Shown here one piece after another: positions 25,544 to 35,035 of a stretch of DNA of 64,000 bases. A program made the translations under genes and the position numbers. The stretch is taken from the NCBI RefSeq assembly GCF_002865645.1, contig NW_020194615.1:859140-923139 (forward strand), read 5' to 3'. Origin of the DNA: Hyaloscypha bicolor E (lineage: Eukaryota; Ascomycota; Leotiomycetes; Helotiales; Hyaloscyphaceae). How positions within the stretch are numbered: the stretch's first letter is position 1; every line of letters starts with the position of its first letter. Under the pieces are notes generated by a model that ran no database searches, was not told where the DNA came from, and saw only the letters and a program-made list of their open reading frames with translations.

Positions 25544-27247
25544 TCAGCCCTGCTGCAACTGAGCCAGCACCTCGTACTGTCCTGTTGATTTGCCATCATG
25601 CATCTGCTCGACATAGTTTTTTCTGTAGTCATCATGTGACATTCGCGTCGAGGACTTCTTGTCCTTTTCCGCATATATCTGCAGACCGCTCACCATAGTC
25701 CCGGTACGTCCATGTCTGTAGCCACACCAGACAAGAGTGCCCGCCCGGTGCTTTTTGTACTCCTCTTTCCCCTTCTTGAGGTCATCGCTAGTCGGAGCTG
25801 TGAAGTCCTTAACTGGCAGCGGCGTGTAAGCAATGTTGTTATCTTTGAGCTTCTTTTTAATAGCCTCATTATTAGCCTGGCTATTGAGACTGATCACATG
25901 CTCGATCTTGTTGTCCTTAAGGAACTTGATCGATTCATTAGTTAGATTCTGGTCCGAATCTTTGTCCACGTAGTGGGGAGCCGAGGAACGAGCGAGCCTG
26001 TCCGTGTCCGGGATGTGACCTTTTACCCACTTGAAGCGGTAAAAGCCCGCGTCGTCCGCCGGGGTGCTATACGAGTCGACGGTGAGATCGGAGAGCGCTG
26101 GGTCCGTGGCGGACCTCAGTAGGTCGCCGATCGCGCTGGTCAACTTGTCCCGAGCGACCTAAGCCTTGCTCTTGGCGACAGAGACGGTGACCAGTCCGGA
26201 AATACGACTGTCGGACGTGCTCTGACCGGACTGGTTGCACGCCACGGATATCTCCATAGCGTCATGGCCGAATGTTGCAGCAATGCCGCCACGAATCCAG
26301 GCGTCCAGTGCTTGGCATTGGTTTCTGGCTCGGCCAATGGGAGTCCGTACCTCAAACACCTCAGACACGTCGAGCTGTTCGCTCTGGGGCTTTGGTAGAC
26401 CAACTGGCCCTGGGGCCCTATCGCGCATCTTGTTGATAGTTCGTTGAAAATTCAGCTGCACATGGGAGTTAGAGGGCTGCTGCTCGTCATCTCTGGCTGC
26501 CTTGATCTGTTTGAAGATCTTCTCTTGCTCTTCCGCGGTCGAAGCGCTGTAGGTTTGCTGAATAATGTCCTGAGCGTGTTGTCGCTCAGGCCCTTGAGCT
26601 CGGCGGAGGATATGACGACGCTCACGGCAAGAACCTCCTTGGTGACAGCTTTCAGCTGGTCGCTTCTGAAGCGGTAGGCGAAGAAATGAATATCGACGCG
26701 AAAGACACCGCCAATCTTGCCGGTCGAGATGAGGCTAGTTGCAACCGCAAGTCAGATGCTTACGTTCTCTGCCAGACGAGAAGGGAACAGTGTCTAAGGC
26801 TTACTAGGTGTCTCTCGTAGAGACATTTCCAGAATAGCTTCCGAGGAGTATCTTCAAGCCACTGTTGATAAGGGTTGTGATTCCTTTCACAACCTCGCCG
26901 TTTGCGAATGCAGAGAACGTCTCGTTAATGACAGATCCGATGTTGGTAGGCGTGTTTTCGATGCTGGCCTGAATGATCGAGTCGGAGCTGAGAATCTTCT
27001 CGATTGGGATGAGCTTGGCTTCGAAATTGGGATTGCTAATGAATGTTAATATATCAACCAACTGCCTCTAACATCTTATGATGTTATGGATTAACAAAAA
27101 CTAAGACTAGTACCTTATGGCAAGTTTGAAGGCCGCGACCTGAAGCTTAGCCATCTCGAGTAGGGAGTTCAACGCATCGTCGGCAAGTTTCTGCTTGGCC
27201 GAATCGTCGTCAAACTTCTCAACTACTGCCGAGATTTGCTGGCCCAT
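25544..27247 (-). pseudogene. Three-exon gene with C-terminal CX5R phosphatase domain, broken by a frameshift and a TAG
   Basis: Exon 1 is 27247-27114 (ATG start; a stop lies upstream in frame). A 48-bp intron follows at 27113-27066 (GTACTA...AG). Exon 2 is 27065-26805. A 70-bp intron follows at 26804-26735 with donor GTAAGC, branch-like CTGAC and acceptor CTAG. Exon 3 is 26734-25544. Total about 528 codons. Exon 3 changes frame at the AAA run 26554-26556, as if one A were lost, and has an in-frame TAG at 26159-26161 that fits CAG to TAG. The last ~200 codons are a dual-specificity/tyrosine phosphatase fold: general-acid loop VKDFTAPT, then VWCGYRHGRTGT with Cys and Arg in CX5R spacing. The N-terminal ~330 residues are largely helical, with an amphipathic stretch near residues 95-125, and I do not recognise them. 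The substrate is unknown. If the frameshift is an assembly error, only the TAG would break the gene. Confidence 0.75.
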
Positions 27248-27380
27248 GTTTAACGTTGCGTCGGAAGTTGAAGTCTAGGAATGTATGTTTGGAATTGAAA
27301 CCCCTACAATGGTAAATGGGCAAGAGATGGTTGATTGCTGTGATGGATAGTCTCAGGTCCTCAAGTTGAACGGGACCTAG

Positions 27381-27387
27381 TTTTATA
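27381..27387 (-). promoter_or_regulatory. Candidate TATA box of the phosphatase gene
   Basis: TATAAAA on the minus strand, about 135 bases upstream of the ATG at 27247, a normal distance for a fungal promoter. This is one short motif only. Confidence 0.4.
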
Positions 27388-27790
27388 CATCGGTTTGGGT
27401 GGTGGAAATGGCCTTCCACTTTTCTCTCTCTGCGAGTTGTGAAACTGGAGGAATCTGCCGTTTGTTACTAGAGCGACCAAGTCAAGCGTACTAAGGTTGA
27501 GGAAGCCGGGAATGTGTTTTGGTTGAGAGGGAGGATGCCTTAACGATTGGGAGATTGAGGAAGTGGAGAAGGCGTTTTGGGTCACGCCATTATCCTACTT
27601 CGAGCATGAGAGTTACGCCATTATCCTACGTATTGTCCTGTATAAGCTTTAGTAAGCGTGATGATATGTTGCACAGATATAATGTTAGACGAACCCCTAC
27701 ATCAATCGTCCAATCACTTTTAGTAGAGGCTTCTATTACAGAAAAGACATATATCGCTACTACGAAACGATATCTAGACCTCTGTTAATT
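27388..27790. other. 5' flank of island 1, no gene supported
   Basis: Ordinary composition with overlapping short frames on both strands, none with recognisable residues. It probably holds promoter sequence of the minus-strand gene. A step into RIP-type DNA occurs close to 27790. Confidence 0.35.
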
Positions 27791-28425
27791 AGGCTATTGC
27801 CTAATATTAAAAATCAAGAAAACGTAAAGGGCTTTACTTTTTAAAGCTTATTTTAATATTATCTTATATATAAATAATAAATTTTAAAGAACTTCTCTTA
27901 ATAAAAAGATAAGTATTATTAAAGAAGATTATTTAGTAATATAATATTATTAATTATAAAAGCTTTAAGAGAAATAAAAAGATAAGATTATTAATTTATA
28001 AATTAATTAAAAAAACCTCTTATAAAGTAATTAATAAGAATAAAAGGTTTATTAATAATATAATTATATAAGTACTTAAATAAGTACTTAAATAAGTATA
28101 TAATTTTATATTCTTTAACTTATTTTAACTTTTCTTTTCTTTTTAAAACTAAACTTTAATTTTATAAGTACTTCTCTTTAAATATTATCTCTTTACTTTA
28201 CTTATTATAAGAGTTATAAGCTTAGTTTATATATAAAGCCTTTAATTTATAAATATATAAAAATAATATTTAAGTTATTTATTCCCTTTTATTAATTAAT
28301 TTAATATAATTTATTTCTTATTATTATATTCTTTAAGCTTAAAATAATTAATTATTATAATTTTAATTTAATTATATAGAGAGGAGTATTTTAAATATAT
28401 ATTTAAAGTATTTTAAAAATAGAAT
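27791..28425. other. AT-rich RIP block between islands 1 and 2
   Basis: About 640 bases of RIP-type sequence with sharp edges. It includes a short tandem AAGTACTTAAAT unit at about 28069-28097. No transposon family can be named. Confidence 0.5.
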
Positions 28426-28819
28426 TTGCTTCTTAAAGGGCCAGACTTCTCGCTTAAATACCTCGGTAAGGGAATTCTTGCTTGACGATGCTGTGGAGGG
28501 ACATTCGTGGTCACGGGCTTGTCTAACCCTTTTGGGCTTAGTCACTTAGCTAGATACTGTATTTTCTCTGCACGCGCATTACTAGAATAGAAATCAACTT
28601 GCCACTCTACAATCAACTCTACCTCCCCTCAATGCCTCACCAAAGTGCGGCCATTTTAATCGTACCCGAATAAGCGTACCCAGATATTCTAGCCGTCGCA
28701 TCTCATTCGACCTCCACACATCAGATCCGGTTTGCGCTGTTCACAGCCTCAGCCTGGCGGACGTATAACGAACAAATACAACCTCTGGCTTCAAATCTCA
28801 GTTTATCAGAAAAGTTACT
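28426..28819 (+). promoter_or_regulatory. Upstream region of the ankyrin-type gene
   Basis: Normal composition and no competing coding frame. It directly precedes the ATG at 28820. No clear TATA box was found, only pyrimidine-rich stretches and CCTCCACACATC-type sequence. Confidence 0.3.
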
Positions 28820-31265
28820 ATGGATGGTTTATTAGCTGCTTCCAGCGCTTTTGCTGTAGTGTCTTTAGCTATTCAAATTAGAGGGGGCATCCAAAAACTC
28901 TGCGATTTTTGGACCTCGATTCAAGATAGACCAAAAGATATTAATTCCATTATCCAAGACTTACAGGTCGTATTAGATATCGTATGTAATATTCGCCTGG
29001 AAGCTAGCAATGAGAGGCCTCATTCCAGTGCGCTAAGTGCAAGTATCGCGGCTCTAAATGGGTGCTCGAGCAGTATAGAAGCCCTCCAGAGTATTATTAA
29101 TCAGTTGTAACTAGGCATCTCTTCCCCGAAGCCGATGCTTAGAAAATGGGCGACATTTAGAGCTGTGTGGAAGGGCGATAGGCTTCGAAAATTTCAGGAA
29201 ACTTTGCGTGATACAAAGATTATACTAATCTTAGCCAGGCAAAATTTGATTAGGTATGGGATCTTGAATATCTATCTTTTATGTGACTTAACCGTTCTAA
29301 TATTTGCAGTCATTTGGTTATGGCCCGAGACGAAGAATAATAGTATGACTTAAGGGTCATTGCTCAGGGAATGAGGCTTCTATTGTAATAATAGTCCATG
29401 AGAATTATTATGACCGTATTAAGAGACTGCCTTAATATCAAGGATTATATAAATGCCCTGCAAGAAGAAGCTCAGAGGAGATTAACTACTATAGGAAATC
29501 CAGGAGCTCAATTCGGTTCCGAGAACTTAATTTACTCAGTGCCATTGCAAGTCTCTAATAGCCCGGGCAAAGGATTTAGAGTCGGCGACGATCCATTATT
29601 AGAAAGTACTATTGGGCAATCTAATACCCAAGTGCGAAAGAAAACTCCAGGATTTCGAAGGCGCCATACCATGAGAAGATATATTAGGAGCTGTAGCCTT
29701 TTTGGAATACTATATCTCGTATCTATAAGGTCAGGGACTTCTGAAGCAGAAAATGAAGATAATGAGCAAGAATTCGGCAGACGCGAGGCTCAATGTATGA
29801 TTCAAATAGTCGTTACTGTTTATTCTTCTCAATGGCTTATGATATGTGGGATAAACTTCGGTATACAGGCGGAATTTTCAGAATTGATTTGGGGATTTGA
29901 ATATAGGCTGAAGTCGTACCGTACGGTACCTGATAATGCGTTGATTTTTGAACTCTGCGAAAAAGGAGATACTACTGCGATTCAGAGGCTTTTTGACGAA
30001 AGACGAGCCTTGTCGTGGGATACTAATTCCCGAGGGCTTACTTCCTTGTTTGTGAGTTTCTTATTAGAAAGTACTTTCGTAGCAGAATTCGGACTCGGCT
30101 TGATATTCCATGGAATTTCTAATTATACCTAGCTAACTTGTTAATCTAGTTTGCTGTGCGATCTGGAAAGCCAGAAACCTGTCGCCTTCTGATTGCTCAA
30201 GGAGCGGATCTTGATGCTCGCTCTCTCGCCGATAAGTTAATGCTCCCTGATTCTCTTTTCGTTCGGCGGCATGAGTCTGACATCTTGCAAAGTATAGTAG
30301 TATTATATGCTTGCTTGAAATCATCTGAAGGAATAGATCCGAAGCAGTACAAGGCGTCTATTGAGACTCTGAGGCTGTTTCTAGAATAACTCGAGTTTCT
30401 GGATGATATTAACTATACCGGCCTACTAGGACTCTGTCGCCTACTTCTCAATAGCAGATATAGTCATAAATCATGCTCTTATCCTTCTTCTTACCTAGCG
30501 GCATTTCTTTGGGTACTCCCATTTCTTCAAGACCAAATCTCCCTTGCTATACCTTTAATGGGACGCGGCATTGCTTAGCTTTTCAGATAAATAATTAATG
30601 CGGACGATATTGAGCTACTAATACGACTTATACTGCTTACGGGAGATATTAACTCCAAAAGAATTATTAAATGGTTCTCCCCCGTATATGAATTAGCGAT
30701 AAATATAAGGAGGGATGGTTTGTGCGAGTCTGGACGGTATTTAGTTACCTATAGGTTGGACCTCCACGTGGTATTAGATAATGATTTCACGGACGGCCTT
30801 TAATATAAAGATTGTACTAATAATATACCTACCTCTATAGCTATGCGATATTCTTTTTTATTCTTCCTTTTCAGGAAGCTTCTTCGAGATCTAAATATTG
30901 ACTTTACGAATTTTGTTAAGGACGAATTAAAGCAGTGGCCCCTAGTTTAAGCTGGCTGGATATAAAAGACGCTTCTGTGCCTTTTCGAGATCGATTATAC
31001 TCCCCTCGAGATGCCGATAATGAAATGTCGGATTTGCCATTACGATGGAGTTGGCATAGAAATATCCTGGCTATCCATACTTGAGAGCTTGAAATTAATG
31101 CCCGACAAAACCTGTAATACCACAGAGATTATCGAAGCGCGAGACAGAGAAATTATTCGCAGTCATGATATGGAGGTAAATGTTTGCTATTTTTGTGAAT
31201 TGAGGGAGCCCAAATCCATACAGGAGTTAGAGGAGGAGAATTCAGTATTTCTAATTCCTTTATAA
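28820..31265 (+). pseudogene. Fungal STAND-N-like / ankyrin repeat protein, disrupted by twelve in-frame stops
   Basis: Exon 1 is 28820-29253, intron 29254-29309 (GTATGG...CTTAAC...TTTGCAG), exon 2 29310-30051, intron 30052-30149 (GTGAGT...GCTAAC...TCTAG), exon 3 30150-31265 or beyond. The N-terminus (MDGLLAASSAFAVVSLAIQI, then IQKLCDFW and a helix about residues 40-60) matches the helical N-terminal domain common in fungal NLR/STAND and ankyrin proteins (PigL_N/SesA-like). Exon 2 ends in an ankyrin-like start (CEKGDTTAIQRLFDERR) that exon 3 continues (AVRSGKPETCRLLIAQGADL). Stops lie at 29108, 29338, 29341, 29386, 29389, 29392, 30387, 30576, 30588, 30801, 30948 and 30963; all are TAA or TAG, none TGA, and the frame is otherwise unbroken. 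That fits CAA/CAG/TGG changed by RIP. Relatives act in self/non-self or stress signalling; that role is family inference only. Confidence 0.75.
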
Positions 31266-31522
31266 CTTCAAGAACATGATTTGTAGACACCTTACTTTTA
31301 TATATTGAATACCTATTCTGTAGTGTTCTTGTCGAATCCTAATAACGCCGCTAGTCAGATAACTAAACAGAACGTGCATTTAGCATGGCAATAATCTGGA
31401 CAAGAGTCCCCATATATTGAGAAATTGATTTCCCTGCCGTCTTAATACTAATAAGGATTATTACTTAGAAGAGAAGATAAAATGCTAGAAAATACTAATA
31501 CATATCTACTAGCCTTGCATAT

Positions 31523-31703
31523 CGGGTCTCGCAGAGGGTAAACCACTACTGTGATCTGGATTTTCAATATGACCGTAATCCCTTTTCTGCGATTTATCAA
31601 GCCTTAGTAGAACGTAGGTTATTGGACGTAGGAAAGCGCGGGCTTACCTCGGAAGACATAATGCTATTGGATTTCATGGTTTCCTTGAAGTGCAGGAGGA
31701 TAT
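31523..31703 (+). pseudogene. Coding remnant downstream of the ankyrin-type gene
   Basis: A plus-strand frame reads RVSQRVNHYCDLDFQYDR and continues PFSAIYQALVERRLLDVGKR then LTSEDIMLLDFMVSLKCRR before TAA. The residues look like real protein rather than chance. It is in a different frame from 31265, so an intron or a frameshift may link it to the gene above, as its C-terminus. Alternatively it is the remains of a second related gene. The 31266-31522 interval between them shows no frame I can support. Confidence 0.45.
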
Positions 31704-31963
31704 AAAAAGGCATTATTCCTTCTTTATGACTCTTGATAGAGACTCTTCCTAGATCGAATCCGTTTCACAGCTAATACCGATACCGTATAAAGCTGTAAGC
31801 CGACGATGAAAGTAGCGCAAGCAAAGCAAATCATTAAACAAAGAAACTCAAATTGTAAGGCTTCTAACTAGAGATCAAAGTGAAGTAAAGTAAGGCAAGA
31901 CCTAGAGTTTATATAAGTGAGGCGAGGCATTCTTCAAGGTAGACTTATCTCAAGGCTATGAAA

Positions 31964-31992
31964 TCACGTGACATGACGTGTGGTGACGTGTC
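31964..31992. promoter_or_regulatory. Cluster of CACGTG / GACGTG motifs
   Basis: TCACGTGA is followed within 25 bases by two GACGTGT-type sites. CACGTG is the core bound by bHLH/bZIP regulators such as Cbf1. It lies about 240 bases upstream of the small frame at 32231, so it could be its promoter, or a leftover promoter in island 2. Confidence 0.35.
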
Positions 31993-32230
31993 TTACGCCC
32001 TACCAAACAGCTTTCACACTACCCTTCCGCGTCCCGCTATCCAAGCCAACCAATACCCCTTGCAACTGATCAAGTATTCTTCGTAGCCCTCAACCTCTTC
32101 AATCCTCCTTCTACCCCGACACCCCTCCTGCCAGCGATGCCGGGTCTCTTTCGGCAGACTCGAACAAGGAAGAAAAGAGTAGAAAGCCAATAAAGGGGAT
32201 CTAGAATCGAGAGGAAAGCTCGGGAAATCT

Positions 32231-32398
32231 ATGGCGAATGGCAGAGACGCTCTAATCTGGCTCGTCAATAATCATTGGGAACGGCTTGCGATTGGTCTTA
32301 AGGTACAAGAACTCCAAGGCGACCCTTTTAGTAGCGAGGAAGACCCGCCGCCCATCCGCCGACGAATTGGCCATTGGCAGAAACTAGAGAACTTTTAA
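32231..32398 (+). CDS. Short ORF or exon, 55 residues, unknown
   Basis: ATG at 32231, stop at 32396-32398. It begins MANGRDALIWLVNNHWERLA and continues with an acidic/proline segment (SSEEDPPPIRRR). The composition is protein-like, but the length is short and no family is recognised. The same frame is open back to a TAG near 32187, so this may be an exon or a fragment of a decayed gene at the edge of copia D. A minus-strand frame overlaps it (32014-32268) and looks less protein-like. Confidence 0.3.
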   Translation: MANGRDALIWLVNNHWERLAIGLKVQELQGDPFSSEEDPPPIRRRIGHWQKLENF

Positions 32399-32629
32399 AG
32401 CACACCACATGTACCTGTAATCTATACGCTTCAGGTAGGTATGTATAATTAGCCTGCAGAGGAATAAGCCAGGTGCGAAGTGGGGAACGAGGCGAACAAG
32501 CTGTCTCCGGGCTGGATGATTCAGGCCCCTGCCACCGGCCGACCGGTCCCAATTTTGGTGATAACCTCAAGGCTGTGAGGCGCATTAACAACCCCGCCCC
32601 GCACTACTTTACTATTTTACTACCTTACT
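32399..32629. other. Right edge of island 2, no gene
   Basis: Normal composition falling off into RIP-type DNA at about 32600. No supported coding frame. Confidence 0.35.
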
Positions 32630-35035
32630 TTACTTATAATATAATATTTAATAAAAATATTCTCTATTAATAGAATTAGGAAAAGCTAGAAAACTAATTA
32701 ATAATAAATATATAGGCTATAATTATTTTAATTAAAAAAGATAAGATCTAAAATATTAGATTTATATTTAAGAACTTAGAATTATAAGAAAATTTATTAG
32801 AATAGAATACTAGAGGAACTATAAATTTAAGGAATATAATATATTAAATTTATAAAAAGTAATAAACTCTTAATTCTAGAGAATATATTAGAATCTAAGA
32901 ATATACTAGGGACTAGGAATAATCTAGAATATATTAAACTTTTTAGAAGACTTAGTATAATTAATAAGATAGGAATAAAAGAACTTATAGACTTTATTAG
33001 GAATTTATAATTACTTAAATAAAGTAGGAAAAGACTAATATTAATAATTAATTAAATCTAAGATTAATAAACTAAGACTCTAGGAAGCTCTAATATTAAT
33101 ATTAGAGAAAAAGAATTAATAAATAATTCTAAAAGCTCTAAATAAGTAATAGAAAAGTAATTTATAATAAAGTCTAAGAGAAAATAAATAAGGAAAATAT
33201 ATAAGAAAATATAAGAATATAAAATATATTTAAAAAGTTATAATTCTAAAAATAATCTAAATACTAGGAATAAAATAGAAATAAGTATTTATATAATAAT
33301 AAATATATTATTAAAGTAAATAAGTAGTTTAATTAATATTAATTACTTAAAAGCTCTTTTAAATATTTTTTAGTCTAATTAGCTTAAGAATAGAAAGAAG
33401 GAAATATAATATTAAATAGTATATATAATTATTACTATATTACTAGAATATAATAAATACTAAAAGCTAGTTCTTAAAAGTATTATAGCTAGGAGAATAT
33501 ATATTAGTAATATTTCTAAGAAACTAAGGACTTAGAAAAATCTAAAGAACTACTTTTTTAATATAAAATTTAGAAAAGATATATTATTTAAATTATTAAA
33601 TCTTAAAGTCTAAGAATATTAGAGAATAGTTCCTAAGAATTAAATTTTACTATAAGTATTTCTAATAAAGTAAATATTTAAGTATAAGCTAGATTCTAAG
33701 AAATATATAATTAAATATTACTTATAAGTAATTATATAAAATAATTTATAAATAAAGAATATACTCTTATTAATATATATTACTATATTTATAATAAGGT
33801 CTTTTAGAATAATTATTATAATTATAATATACTTTAACTTAGAAATAAAGTAATTTAATATTATAAATATATTTATAAATATTAGGAGAAAAAGAAAAAA
33901 GCTATAAATAATATATAAGCTCCTAAATAGTTTTAAGAAACTAGGATATATAATACTTATTAATAGAGTATTTTATAGACTTAGAGACTTACTAGTTCTA
34001 TAATATAAATACTAGACTAATATATTAGAAGAATTTAAACTAGAATAATTTAAGGAAAAGCCTTATATATATATTAATCTAATATAAAAAGTCTTTATTA
34101 TTTTCTATATAAATAATACTTAAATACTTTATTATAAGTAAGACAAAATACTAGTAAAAAAGATTATTATAAGATTATATATAATATATAATTTCTATAA
34201 TAAAGGAAATATAAAGTAATTTCTTAGAATTTAAATAATATAAAATAAAGTAATAAAGAAGTTATAATTAGCCTATAATATATATATTAAGAAGGTTATA
34301 AAGAAATTTAGACTTATTAATAGAAAGTATTTAAGTATATTATTATTATATATAAAGCTTAGGAAATTTAAGAATATTATTCTACTAAGATAAATTAAGC
34401 TTTATTAAAAGAAGATTAGATTAATATTCTATATTATAATTATAATATAACTAAATATAACTTTTATAGTCTTAGTATTCTTTTAATTCCTAATAAACCT
34501 AAGTAAAAAGTACTTTATAATTATAGACTAAATAATATAATACTTTTTTAAAATATATTTCTTAATCTTAATATATAATAGAATATATTAAAAAGTATAA
34601 CTTATATACTTATTAAATATATTTTTTATAAATAATCCCGAGACTAAAAAATCCTTTTAAAAATATATAATATTTCTATTTAATAGACTATAATAACTAT
34701 ATCTTTTATTAAAATAAAGCTTTATACTATAGCCTTAACTATTTAAGAGCTTATAATAATATAATAATTCTTTAGGGATTTAATTTTAAATCTAGACTAG
34801 TTTTAGAATATCTTCTATAATAACTAATAGATTATTTAATTAATTATTAATAAGAATAAAAGAATCTCTATAAAACTTTAATATATAAATATCTAAAATA
34901 TATAGCTTTAATAAGAGTATATAAATAATATATTCTAGGCTTTATATCTCTTAATTAATAAAATACTAGTAAATAGTTTTATAAAAAAACTTATTATAAT
35001 ATAAGTTTAAGTATTTTAGAGTTTTATTAAACCTC
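32630..35035 (+). mobile_element. Ty1/copia element D, 5'-truncated copy of the element A family
   Basis: Starts abruptly with YNIIFNKNILY, the same residues seen at about 10435-10470 in copia A, and then runs co-linearly through RT (about 33600-34300) and RNase H to about 35030, where the segment KFLSFRVLL-like ends pol. Gag, protease and integrase are missing. Relative to copy A it lacks the ~280-bp insert near 11908-12187. Heavily RIP-mutated. The 5' truncation coincides with the border of island 2. Confidence 0.65.

Noticed and set aside
25712..26677. Plus-strand frames 25712-25945, 26235-26447, 26444-26677 and minus frame 26140-26403
   Set aside because: Shadows of the phosphatase gene in other frames.
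27219..27788. Frames around the 5' end of the phosphatase gene (27219-27419, 27361-27585, 27519-27788)
   Set aside because: No protein-like residues; they overlap the promoter and exon 1 in the wrong frame.
30133..30324. 63-codon minus frame
   Set aside because: Opposite the ankyrin exon, which has a better-supported reading.
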